This document shows positions 1 through 9,096 of a stretch of DNA of 15,188 nt, piece by piece. The stretch spans positions 1-15,188 of the forward strand of contig JAFISE010000355.1 of the NCBI GenBank assembly GCA_022560025.1. Direction: 5' to 3'. The position numbers were made by a program, and so were the translations under genes. Below the pieces are notes generated by a model. It was not told the DNA's origin and made no database searches. It was given only the letters and a program-made list of their open reading frames with translations. This stretch comes from Stagonosporopsis chrysanthemi. Taxonomy: Eukaryota; Ascomycota; Dothideomycetes; Pleosporales; Didymellaceae. Every line of letters begins with the position of its first letter. Within the stretch, counting starts at the first letter, position 1.

Positions 1-1436
1 TCTTTTACAGCTGCGCTGCTCTGTTAATATATTAATTGACTTTTAAAGACCTACTAATTCCTAAGCCTATAATACTAAATTGTAACCTATAATAACTATA
101 CCTTTTGCAAGTAAGTTAATAGCTTATAGTAAAAGAAAGATAGGTAATTCTCTGTGCCTTTGTAGATACTTACAAACTAGTATTAATAATTTCTCTATAT
201 TCTTTATAGTAGCTAGTGTTTTAGACTTCTATAAAGTAGCCTCTAATAGTATTAGTATAAAAGTACAAAACACTATATTAAGCTTACATAATACCTACTC
301 TAGACTATAAGAAATTAAACCTACACCTTTAAAGCTTGCTAGAATATTCTTTTTTATAATTAGGCTGCTAAAAGTAATATAAAAGGCTTGTAAGAAAGTC
401 TCTTTCTTAACTTAAGTTTTAGTATACTATAACTAGCCCTTAATCTCTTTGTAATACACTCTCTTTATAAAGGCAAAACAGCCTATATTAAGTAGCTATA
501 ATAGGTATTATAAGTATAAAAGTATACAAAGAACAATAATCTTTTATTCTCTATAGTATTTATAAAACTTATAATCATTATTGCTCTTATAGCTATCTAT
601 AATTAGTAGTTAGTATACTCTAATAGTACGCTTCTTTATATACGTATTAAAGTGCTTTAGCTACTTTAGACTAAGCTTATTAGTAGTCTAACTATTAGCG
701 CTAGTCTTAATATCCTAATTGCAAGGTAGATTACTATACTAGCTTGATATTAGACCCTTACTACTAAAGATAACAAAGAGTAGAATAGCCTAGCTAGTAG
801 TACAGATGCCTTAGATAATTGTAACCTAGTTACAATTACTTAGCTATATCTTCTTAGAGTTACTTTGCTTTTTAGAGCCTATAAAGACTATCTAAGTATT
901 AATCATACCTATTATAAAGCTAGTCTTATTAAAGTTATAAGTATCTTTATCTAGGATACTATACCTTTTCTTTGTCTTTCTTATAAGCTCAAACTAAGGT
1001 GTTATAATATATATCTATCTTTATTTAAGGCTTGTTAATAATTGTACAGTTAGCTATATTAAAGCTTAACTCTCTTAGTACACATGTTAAATCCGTCTAC
1101 CTAGTACTTGCTAATAGGTTCCTTACTGCGCGCAGCTAGCAGATTATTAGCTATTTCTTCTACTATAGTCCTTCTTGTGCCTATTCCTTGCTCGTCTAGC
1201 TTAAGTATACATGCTACTATTGCCTCTTTTTCTATCTTCTTTAGCTTCTTTAAGTTAGGGTTATAATTATATTATATAAGCTTCTTAGTGTGTTGTTTTC
1301 TTAGTATAGTTTTAGGGTTATTAAAGGCCCTATATACATATTTTGTACTATTAGGTATAGTAACTTCTATAGCCTTAATTGCAAGGTATAGTGTACCTTT
1401 ATTATAAGTTTACTACTTATTATATTATAGTAGCAT
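1..1436 (-). pseudogene. RIP-degraded Fot1/pogo-like transposase, family E (3' end cut by window edge)
   Basis: Read on the minus strand, an ATG at 1436-1434 opens a frame with many TAA/TAG stops. It has the layout of a fungal pogo/Fot1 DDE transposase: an N-terminal helix-turn-helix region (about 1410-1290), a second DNA-binding stretch (about 1255-1085, containing ILKLDEQG and IANNLLAARS), then the catalytic core. The first core motif reads YNFNK (Asp now Asn, codon 930-928), the second keeps Asp in IIDSYKS (codon 597-595), and the third reads LLNIG (Asp to Asn, 489-487). Second and third positions are 35 residues apart, as in DD35D enzymes. Initiation codon and core are out of phase, so a small indel lies between about 930 and 1100. 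The C-terminal part, about 700 bp in related copies, would run past position 1. The N-terminal sequence differs clearly from families A and B here, so this is a third family. Terminal repeats were not found. Confidence 0.75.
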
Positions 1437-1747
1437 TGTATAATAGACTATAATAGACGTAATATTAACAAAGCTATACACTTTAGTAAAGTTGTATACC
1501 TTGGTAGTAAAATAAATTATATACTTTATAATTAAAGTATTAAGTATAGCTTTATATAACTCTTAGTTAAAAAAAGTTAGTATCTAATAAGTTAATATTA
1601 TCTACTAAATACTTTATAAACATTAGCTAGATACTAGTATATATATACTCTTAGTATAATATCTATACTCTATAGTTATAGTATTTATAGTAGTATCTAA
1701 AAAGAAGTTACTTAATAGTAGTAAGGCTTTTTTTTAATCTCTATATA
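1437..1747. other. AT-rich stretch with no recognisable gene
   Basis: About 310 bases of very AT-rich, TpA-rich sequence between relic E and element B1. By analogy with the other families it should include the right terminus of E, about 80 bp beyond its ATG, but I could not recognise an inverted repeat there. No ORF, RNA gene or tandem repeat is evident. Confidence 0.5.
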
Positions 1748-2744
1748 ACGTTTCTTATAGGCAAACACTTTATATAGGTAAGTACTATACTTTTACTAAG
1801 ACTATACTAAACTACTCTTCTTATACTAATACTTTTCTAAGAATAATAAACAGATATATTAAAAGAAGCTTAGATATAGCTTATGCTTTAAGCTCTTAAA
1901 TAAGACGCTAATCTCTTACTGTAATGTACTGCAGCTATCTATAAAGTCTATAAAATCTTTAGATATAAATAATATACTAGATAACATTTATAAGCTAATA
2001 CTATAGCTAACTTATAGAAACTAGATAATAACAAAGAGTAGGTAATTGTTAAGTATATAATTAACCTAGATGCGCAAGGATTTGCCCCCTAGCTGTTAGC
2101 TGTAGCTAATATAGCTAATTCTTTGCATACTAAGTATAATCTAGGCTCTATCAGTATAAACTAGCCTAGTGTATTTATAAAACATTAGCTAGAGCTTAAA
2201 GTAAAGTTTAATTAGAGGTACAACTACAAGAGAGCTAAATGTAAAGACCCTGAGGTGATTAGAGGCTGGTTCTGCCTAGTAGAGAATACTAAAGCTAAGT
2301 ATAGCATCCTTAATAATAACACCTACAACTTTAACAAGGCTAGCTTTATAATAGGTGTTATATCAACAGGAGCTGTTGTTACAGCTTTAGAGAGACAAAA
2401 AAAGCTAAAGACAGTTTAGCTAGGCAACTAGGAGTAGACAACAGTTATTAAGAGCATTAATGCTAAAGGTTAAGCTATCCTGCCCTTTATTATCTTCTAA
2501 GGCAAGCACTACCTCTTAGGCTAGTACTAAGAAGAGGATCTACTACAAGACTAGGTTATTAGAGTCTCTGCTAATAGTTAGACTACTAATAAGCTTAGTC
2601 TAGCTTAGTTGAAACACTTTAACGCGCATACAAAGAAGTGTAGTATTAGTCTCTACTACTTACTAGTTATTAATAGCTATAAGAGCTATAACTTGCTCTA
2701 ACTCTAGTAATACTATAAAGATAACAAGATTGTAACCTTATATA

Positions 2745-2806
2745 ACGTGTTAGATAAGCAAGTTAGCTAGGTAAGCAAGTTAGCTACTCTACTAACTTTG
2801 CATACC
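2745..2806. repeat. Left terminal inverted repeat of element A
   Basis: About 62 bp that pair with 4539-4600 in inverted orientation; the differences are mostly C/T or G/A. Inside lie two direct copies of AAGCAAGTTAGCTA spaced 17 bp apart, probably transposase binding sites. Confidence 0.9.
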
Positions 2807-2825
2807 TTTAAAGCTACCTATTACT

Positions 2826-4478
2826 ATGGCTCTACTACAACGTGCTGTATTATCTTATAATAAAGCTAATATTATTCTTACCTCTACTTCTCTTAATAGC
2901 TAGCAGCTAAACAGCTCTAGGCGCGCTGTGTCAGTCTATAACGTTTCAAAATCCACACTAAATAACCAACGCGCTAGGAGACTTACCTAACGCAATTGCT
3001 AGCCTAACTTAAAGAGGCTTACCCAGCTAGAAGAGCAGGTAATTGCTAGCTATGTACTTGACCTAGACCTACGTGGGTTTGCGCCTACGTACGCAGCTGT
3101 ACGCAATATAGCTAATAAGCTACTTGCTGCGCGCAGCGCAGGCAAGGTTAGGTAGAAGTAGCCAGCCAACTTTGTTAAGCGTACAGACTGTCTTAAAACG
3201 TGGTTTAATTAAGCGTACAATAGGCAGAGAGCTCTTTGTGAGGATCCTGTTCTTATCCGCAGCTGGTTTAAGCTTGTAGAGCAGACCAAGGCCAAGTACG
3301 GTATCTGCGACAAAGACGTCTACAACTTCGATGAGGCAGGCTTTATAATAGGCAAGATCACAACACAGCTAGTTGTTACTAGATCAGAGAGGAGAGGAAG
3401 ACCAAAGTCTATCCAGCCAGGCAATCGTGAGTGGGCAACAGTGATTGCTGGGATCAACGCTGCTGGCTAGACGATTCCACCGTTCCTTATCTTAACTGGC
3501 CAGTACCACCTCTCTGCCTGGTATGAGGAGGCGGATATCCCACGCGACTGGGCGATCGCAGTAAGCGACAATAGTTGGACAACTAACAAGCTAGGAGTAG
3601 AGTAGCTGAAGCATTTTAACACTCACACAAAGGCTCGTACAGTAGGAGTGCGTCGCTTACTTATCCTTGACAGCCACAAGAGTCACCACTCTCTTCAATT
3701 CTAGGAGCTCTGTAAGGAGAAGAACATCTTCACGCTCTGTATGCCGCCCCATTCCTCTCACCTACTCCAGCCTCTTGACGTTGGCTGCTTCTCGCCATTA
3801 AAGCGCGCGTACAGCCGTGAGATAGAGAGCCTGATGCGCGACTACATCTACCACATTACTAAGCTCGAGTTCCTGCCAGCGTTTAAGGCAGCTTTTGATC
3901 GATCGTTTACGTCAGTCAATATCTGCTCAGCCTTCCAAGGAGCAGGCCTAGTGCCTCTCCAGCCAGAGGCTGTCCTCTCAAAGTTAGATGTACAGCTATG
4001 TACGCCTACTCCTCCAGCTGCTCTTACAGAAGCTCCCTGGGAGGCTCAAACCCCAAGCAACGCGCGCAAGCTTAAGGCTCAATCAACTCCAATTTGTGAG
4101 CGCGTACGCAAGCATAAGAGCTCTTCACCAGCTTCTATTATTCAGGCAATAAACCAGCTTAAAAAAGGAGCTGAGGTAATGATCCTCTCAGCTGAGCTGA
4201 TGAAGGAAAGGATTGCTAGCCTAGAGAGAGCCAACGAAGCAGCGTCAAAGCGTAGGGAGCGTAAGAAAAAGCGTATACAAAAGAAGGGAGTCTTAACAAA
4301 GGGAGCTAGAGAGGATATACTTGCTCAACGTAAGGCTGATCAGCAGCTTGCTCGTGAGGAGCGTCACGGAGGAGAGCGATCAGGCCTCAGCCGTCAGGCT
4401 CTGGCGCGCTGTAAGAAGTGCAGAAGGACTGGGCACAACTCACGTACATGCAAGAAGGATACTATAGCTACTACTTAA
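2826..4478 (+). pseudogene. Transposase pseudogene of element A (Fot1-like, DD35D, zinc knuckle)
   Basis: One continuous 551-codon frame from ATG 2826 to TAA 4476-4478, with nine premature stops and no frameshift: TAG at 2901, 3000, 3153, 3159, 3468, 3603 and 3702, TAA at 2988 and 3210. Domains: HTH region about residues 25-55 (SVYNVSKSTL); CENP-B/Tc5-type DNA-binding region about 60-125 (VIASYVLDLDLRGFAPTYAA, ending FVKR); DDE core with Asp169 (YNFDEAGF), Asp282 (LLILDSHKSH) and Asp318 (LLQPLDVG), the last two 35 residues apart; a Lys/Arg/Glu-rich, probably coiled-coil segment about 440-520; and a zinc knuckle CX2CX4HX4C near the C-terminus (CKKCRRTGHNSRTC). The 245 codons from 3741 are open because this half escaped most mutation; that tail holds only the third Asp, so it is not a catalytic unit. 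The role would have been cut-and-paste transposition. Stops sit where relatives have Gln or Trp, consistent with CpA-directed mutation. ATG 2826 is 81 bp inside the element, as in the B family. Confidence 0.93.
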
Positions 4479-4538
4479 TCTACCCTCTGAATCCTCTGTA
4501 GATTACACTATTGCGTTGCTGAAATATACACGTGTAGG

Positions 4539-4600
4539 GGTGTGCAAGGTTAGTAGGGTAGCCGACTCGCTTGCCTAGCTAACTCGCTTATCTAACACGT
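4539..4600. repeat. Right terminal inverted repeat of element A
   Basis: Inverted partner of 2745-2806, less mutated than the left copy (it keeps GAGT and GCGAGTC where the left has AAGT-type changes). It carries the same two 17-bp spaced sub-repeats. TA follows at 4601-4602. Confidence 0.9.
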
Positions 4601-5170
4601 TATGCCTACTTACTTATTATACTTTCTATAGCTACTTAATATAGGTTGTTTTAGCCCTTTAAAGCAGGTATATAGGCACTAAGCTAAAGTACTTATACGT
4701 AACTAGATTATATATATAACTAAGACTAAGTTTCTGCTATACCTTATACATGCCTATAATACTGCAATTATACCTAGCAATATCTACAAAAGGTTCTAAG
4801 GCACTAGATTAGCTCTCTTTAACCTAGAATAGCTTATAATAGCTCTTAATATAAAGCTTTGCACTCTATTACCTTAACTCTCTACTAATAATAAGCCCTA
4901 GCAGTTGTAAACCCCTAGTAATACTCTAGAATTTAGGTTGTAATTGACTTTAATTTAAAAGAAGTATAAAAAGCAGTAAGGTAGCTTACTAAATTTTATT
5001 CTAAGCGCGCTTAAGTACTATATAAAGAAAAGAGTAACTTTATTATATAAGCTAGTATTAGTATAACAATAAATTACTAAGCTTTAAGCTACTAATAAAG
5101 TAGTAATATAATATAAATTATATAAAAAAAAGTATATTAAGGCAGAAGAGACTCTTATAGCTAAGGATAG

Positions 5171-5550
5171 CCTAGGCTGGCAAATAGGTCTCCTTATCAG
5201 GATCTTAAATTCGCAATATCTCTGTCAGTTCAAGGCTAATTCTAAACATTGTTGATTTAATCTGTAGCTTTAATTTAGATCTACATTTCATGTATAGAAA
5301 GTATATCTAATAGTCTAACAGAACAAAAGTTATTTGATGACCTAGGCTGCTAAGAGATGGGTCTCTACATTTAGCTCCGATCTAAGATACCTAGCTAACT
5401 AAAAGAGCTAGCTCAAGTTTCTGTATATATAAAAGATAGATCTAAGTTAGGGCTACAAAATAAGCTACTAATTGTCTAGATTGAGCGTAAGCTTATCAAG
5501 ATATTGCAGATCCTAAGATCCCGATGTGGAGACCCATTTGCCAGTCTAGG
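5171..5550 (+). mobile_element. Non-autonomous DNA element C1 (MITE-like), inserted in B1
   Basis: A 380-bp insertion interrupting the B1 coding relic: flanking gctaaggatag and atagcctgtaac join to match the uninterrupted gctaaagatagcttgtaac of B2 near 7685. Ends are inverted repeats of about 51 bp (CCTAGGCTGGCAAATAGGTC left; CCTAGACTGGCAAATGGGTC on the opposite strand right). The direct repeat AGGATAGC at 5164-5171 and 5548-5555 contains the target duplication, whose exact length (4-8 bp) is ambiguous because it overlaps the repeat ends. No coding capacity. A third terminus-like segment lies at 5341-5390. The superfamily is not recognised. Confidence 0.82.
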
Positions 5551-5857
5551 ATAGCCTGTAACTAGCTACTCTAAGAGAGTTTAGAGCATGCAGTAATAGG
5601 AAGAAGATAAAAAAGCAAGTGTATACTAAAGGAAGTAAACTATCTACAAGACGCTATAGACAGTATAGTAAGACTAGGTACAATACGTAAACATACAAGA
5701 ATAAAGTAAAAGAAGTCTCTTAGTAATATTATAGGTTATTCTACTCTATATAGAGCTAAATTGTAGTGTTTTAGGCTATAATAGAGTAGGTTTTAGTATA
5801 GTCTTAGTAAACGTGCAGCACTTGCCTGTATATAGTATTTGCCTATAAGGAATGTTA

Positions 5858-6127
5858 AGTCTTTCTACTATATAGTTAATATATATATACTAGCAACTTT
5901 TAATATACAGTTAATAGAGTTAGAAAGTAAGTTTAGTATATAGTCTTTAAAGTATTTTTAAGTAAGTAACTTTCTAAATACTTTTAATATATACTTATAG
6001 CATATTAACTATAGTTCTTATAAACTAACTATAAGGTACTGTATTACTTAAAGGACTTTATCTTTTTTCTAGCTAAAGTTTTATAGTAAGAGTTATAAAG
6101 CTATCTTATAAGTATAGAAAAATCCTT
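5858..6127 (-). other. AT-rich spacer, possibly the far 3' piece of relic D
   Basis: No ORF. The 60-70 bases next to B2 align weakly, on the minus strand, with element A around 4280-4340. If real, B2 was inserted into relic D as well. The match is poor enough that chance similarity in TA-rich sequence is possible. Confidence 0.25.
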
Positions 6128-6129
6128 TA

Positions 6130-6194
6130 ATGTACCTTACAGGCAAGCTAGCTACATAGGCAAGCTAGCTACTTTTGCTAAGACTTTACTAAAA
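6130..6194. repeat. Left terminal inverted repeat of B2
   Basis: 65 bp pairing with 7931-7995. It contains two copies of AGGCAAGCTAGCTAC with a 17-bp period, followed by the conserved TTTTGCTAAGAC segment. Confidence 0.9.
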
Positions 6195-6210
6195 TACTCT
6201 CTTTATAACA

Positions 6211-7866
6211 ATGCCTCCCTAACAACAACAGACAAACGTATTAAAAGAAGCTTAGATACAGCTTACGCTTTAAGCTCTTAAACAAGATGCTAATCTATCT
6301 AAGTAACGCGCTGCAGCTATCTACAGGGTGCCTTGAAGCACACTAAGCACGTAACACACTAGACGACCTTTACACGCTGATACTATTGCAAACTTAAGAG
6401 CACTAGACAAGAACAAGGAGCAAGTAGTTGTTAAGCATATACTTAACCTAGACGCGCAAGGATTTGCCCCCTAGCTGTTAGCTGTAGCTAATATAGCTAA
6501 TTCTTTGCGCGCTAAGCGCAGTCTAGGCTATGTTAGCCTAAACTAGCCTAGTACATTTGTTAAGCGTTAGCTAGAGCTTAAAGTAAAGTTTAATTAGAGG
6601 TACAACTACAAGAGAGCTAAATATAAAGACCCTAAGGTAATTAGAAGCTAGTTCTGCCTAGTAGAGAATACTAAAGCTAAGTATAGCATCTTTAATAACA
6701 ACACCTACAACTTTAACAAGGCTAGCTTTATAATAGGTATTATATTAACAGGAGCTGTTGTTACAGCTTTAGAAAGACAAAAAAGGCTAAAGACAGTTTA
6801 GCTAGGCAACTAGGAGTAGACAACAGTTATTAAGAGCATTAATGCTAAAGGTTAAGCTATCCTGCCCTTTATTATCTTCTAAGGCAAGCACTACCTCTTA
6901 GGCTAGTACTAAGAAGAGGATCTACTACAAGACTAGGTTATTAGAGTCTCTGCTAATAGTTAGACTACTAATAAGCTTAGTCTAGCCTAGTTAAAACACT
7001 TTAACACGCATACAAAGGAGCATAGTATTAGTTCCTACTGCCTGCTAGTTATTAACAGCTATAAGAGCTACAACTTGCTCTAATTCTAGTAATACTGCAA
7101 AGATAACAAGATTGTAACCTTGTGTATACCTGCTTACTTATTACACCTTCTACAGCTACTTAATATAGGTTGTTTTAGCCCTTTAAAGCAGGCGTACAGG
7201 CGCTAAGCTAAAGCGCTTATGCAGAACTAGATTACGCATATAACTAAGACTAAGTTTTTGCTATGCTTTATACGCGCCTATAATGCTTTAATTACACCTA
7301 GCAATATCTAAGAAGGGTTCTAAGGCGCTAGATTAGCTTCCTTTAACCTAGAACAGGTTATAATAGCTCTTAATGTAAAGCTTTGCACTCTATTACCCTA
7401 ACTACCTACTAATAATAAGCCTTAGCAGTTACAAACACCTAGTAATACCCTAGAGTTTAGGTTGCAATTAACTCTGATTTAAGAGAAGTATAAGAAGCAG
7501 CAGAGCAGCTTACTAAATTCTGTTCTAAGCGTGCTTAAGTACTATACAAAGGGGGGAGCAATTTTATTGTATAAGCTAGTTTTAGCGCAACAGCAGATTG
7601 CTAAGCTTTAAGCTACTAATATAGCAGCTACGCAACGTAAATTGCACAAGAGAAAGTGTATTAAGGCAGAAGAGACTCTTATAGCTAAAGATAGCTTGTA
7701 ACTAGCTACTTTAAAGGAGTTTAGGGTGCGCAGTAATAAGAAGAAGGCAAAGAAGCAGGTGCGCGCTAAAGAGGGCAAGCTATCCTAACAACGCTGTAGA
7801 CAGTGCAGAGAGGGTAGGCACAACACGCAAACGTGCAAGAATAAAGTAGAAGAGGTCTCTAAGTAA
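6211..7866 (+). pseudogene. Transposase pseudogene of B2 (551 codons plus stop, 34 premature stops)
   Basis: The frame runs from ATG 6211 to TAA 7864-7866, 1656 nt, with no frameshift but 34 internal stops by my reading; all are TAA or TAG except one TGA at 6334. Recognisable parts: HTH region (KQDANLS, RAAAIYRVP) about residues 25-50; second DNA-binding region (VVVKHILNLDAQGFAP) about 71-87; core motifs at the same residue numbers as element A but with every catalytic Asp replaced: Asn169 (YNFNKAS, 6715), Asn282 (VINSYKS, 7054) and Asn318 (LLNIG, 7162). The second motif has also lost His (Tyr in its place). The C-terminal Lys-rich segment and zinc knuckle CX2CX4HX4C (CRQCREGRHNTQTC, about 7795-7836) remain. 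It is a dead copy of a Fot1/pogo transposase. Confidence 0.92.
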
Positions 7867-7930
7867 TATTACAGGTTGTTCTGCCCTGTTCAAGGCTAAA
7901 GTGTAGTGTTTTAGGCTATAATAGGGTAAG

Positions 7931-7995
7931 TTTTAGTAAGGTCTTAGCAAAAGTAGCTAGCTTGCCTGTGTAGCCAGCTTGCCTGTAAGGTACAT
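7931..7995. repeat. Right terminal inverted repeat of B2
   Basis: Inverted partner of 6130-6194 with the same two 17-bp spaced units (AGCTTGCC repeated). TA duplication follows at 7996-7997. Confidence 0.9.
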
Positions 7996-7997
7996 TA

Positions 7998-8580
7998 TAC
8001 TTTTTTAAGCTTTTTTCTTTCTATTCTTTTAGATTCCTAGGTTTAGTTATATACTTTATTTATAGTAGTATAAGTACTTAAGCTATATTTCCTTTAAATA
8101 TCTATTAGTTAGCTATAAGTTATTTATCTTTTATAATATTCTTAATTCTTATAGAAGTAAAGAGTATGTTTTTATTTTCTAGCTATAAGATTTTTACTTA
8201 TAGAGCTTATAGGTAGTAGAGCTTCTAGAAGTTATTTTAGTACTTTTCTATAGCTAAGATATACTTTTCTAGTATAATAAGTATACTCTTAGTAGTAGGT
8301 AACTATATATTACTTAATACTTAAATACCTTTGTACTCTAAGTAGTCTAGAGTAAGTTCTCTATTACTAGCTAGTACTCTTTAGCTAGTAGTATTTATTA
8401 TTAGTACTATTCTTATAGTATCTAAGAATAAAGTATTATTATATAAAGGTATAGTTATAAGTAATAGTATTTAATTTATACTAAAGTAAGTAGAATAACA
8501 ATAGTAATATTAATATTTTATATAATAGTTATTCTATATAAAATAGTTTATAACCAAGTAAGTACTCTAATACTTATATA
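7998..8580 (-). pseudogene. Probable C-terminal piece of the old A-family relic D
   Basis: AT-rich with no open frame. On the minus strand it aligns in places with the C-terminal coding part of element A: about 8082-8140 resembles the reverse complement of A around 4150-4220 (gctatatttccttt against gctagcaatcctttcc), the T-rich run near 8008 matches the Lys-coding stretch of A near 4265, and 8520-8560 resembles the region after the third catalytic site. This fits an A-family copy on the minus strand broken by C2 at its right side and by B2 at its left. Identity is low and the alignment was made by eye. Confidence 0.5.
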
Positions 8581-8957
8581 TAGACTGGCAAATGGGTCTC
8601 TACATCGGGATCTTAGGATCTGCAATATCTTGATAAGCTTACGCTCAATCTAGACAGTTGGTAGCTTATTTTGTAGCCCTAACTTAGATCTATCTTTTAT
8701 ATATACAAAAGTTTGAGCCAGCTCTTTTAGTTAGCTAGGTATCTTAGATCGGAGCCAAATGTGGAGACCCATCTCTTGGCAGCCTGGGTCATCAAATAAC
8801 CTTTGTTCTGTTAGACTATTAGATATACTTTCTATACATAAAATGTAGATCTAAATTACAGCTATAGATTGAATCAACAATCTTCAGAATTGACCTTGAA
8901 CTGACAGACATATTGCGAATTTGAGATCCTGATAAGGAGACCTATTTGCTAGCCTAG
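8581..8957 (-). mobile_element. Non-autonomous element C2, inverted copy of C1
   Basis: About 377 bp, reverse-complementary to C1 over its full length, with substitutions largely of the C/T and G/A type. Ends are TAGACTGGCAAATGGGTC at left (first C apparently lost) and GCTAGCCTAG at right. It keeps the internal terminus-like segment (ATGTGGAGACCCATCTC then GCAGCCTGGGTC, about 8758-8800). It lies within relic D, whose sequence can be followed on both sides. No clean target duplication could be read (acttatat against actagtaa). Confidence 0.8.
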
Positions 8958-9096
8958 ACTAGTAAGAAGTGCTCTTTGCTAATATAGTTAGTATAGTTGC
9001 GTACTAAGCCTAAAACAGCATTACTATACTAATACTTTAATAGTAAAAAGTAAGTAATATTAAGAGGCTATAATAAGTATAATAAGTGTATAGGTA
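8958..9096 (-). pseudogene. Central piece of A-family relic D between C2 and B3
   Basis: Short minus-strand fragment matching the region around the third catalytic Asp and just after it: aatatagttagtatagttgcg and attaagaggctataataag parallel the same places in B4 (near 12890 and 12967) and E. It appears some 36 bases shorter than the homologues next to C2. It continues at 10963 on the other side of B3, so B3 was inserted here. Confidence 0.65.

Larger units (their letters stand above)
2745..4600 (+). mobile_element. Fot1/pogo-like element A, complete, inserted in B1
   Basis: A 1856-bp element bounded by terminal inverted repeats of about 62 bp beginning ACGTGTTAGATAAGC, flanked on both sides by TA (2743-2744 and 4601-4602), the canonical Tc1-mariner/pogo target duplication. 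The interrupted B1 sequence continues on both sides: aaccttATA left and TAtgcctacttac right match the uninterrupted aaccttgtgtatacctgcttac of B2 near 7125, allowing RIP changes. It is the least mutated element of the window, especially from about 3220 on, where CpA and TpG are still common. Confidence 0.93.
1829..5726 (+). pseudogene. Transposase pseudogene of B1, split by two insertions
   Basis: Coding pieces are 1829-2744, 4603-5170 and 5555-5726, together equivalent to the 1656-nt frame of the other B copies. The start codon is now ATA (1829-1831) where B2 has ATG. In-frame TAA/TAG codons are frequent. All three catalytic positions are Asn: residue 169 in YNFNKAS, residue 282 at 2672-2674 and residue 318 at 4638-4640; the last sits exactly where the 1858-bp A insertion predicts. 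B1 keeps some ancestral codons lost elsewhere, for example TGG (Trp) at residue 147 (2267-2269), where B2 has TAG, and an intact Pro-Glu-Val-Ile before it. The stop is at 5724-5726. It cannot encode an active enzyme. Confidence 0.88.
1748..5855 (+). mobile_element. Fot1/pogo-like element B1, interrupted by elements A and C1
   Basis: The ends align with the termini of B2 and B3: ACGT then a RIP-altered CTTATAGGCAA at the left, and GCCTATAAGGAATGT at the right, flanked by TA at 1746-1747 and 5856-5857. The span is 4108 bp. Removing element A with one TA duplication (1858 bp) and the C1 insertion with its duplication (384 bp) leaves 1866 bp, identical to B2 and B3. The left 300 bp are more heavily mutated than the middle. 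B1 therefore hosted two later insertions. Confidence 0.9.
6130..7995 (+). mobile_element. Fot1/pogo-like element B2, complete (1866 bp)
   Basis: Bounded by 65-bp terminal inverted repeats starting ATGTACCTTACAGGCAAGC (ACGTACC in B3), at 6130-6194 and 7931-7995, and flanked by TA at 6128-6129 and 7996-7997. Same length as B3, with the transposase relic starting 81 bp inside and ending 129 bp before the right end. Confidence 0.93.

Noticed and set aside
3741..4478. The 245-codon open frame as a free-standing functional gene.
   Set aside because: It is in frame with, and colinear to, the upstream transposase including Asp169 and Asp282, and its first Met is an internal residue of a conserved core motif. 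It lacks two of the three catalytic residues. It is the undamaged tail of a pseudogene unless expression is shown.
5164..5171. An 8-bp hAT-type target duplication for C1 (AGGATAGC).
   Set aside because: An 8-bp assignment would remove CTAG from the right terminus but not the left, breaking the inverted symmetry, and C2 shows no clear 8-bp duplication. The length is left open.
6211..7866. A nuclear code with TAA and TAG read as Gln, as in ciliates, since nearly all internal stops are TAA/TAG and many fall at plausible Gln sites.
   Set aside because: Several TAG codons fall on conserved Trp positions; B1 has TGG at residue 147 where B2 has TAG, and element A keeps TGG at related sites. Catalytic Asp codons are changed as well. 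CpA-directed mutation explains all of it.
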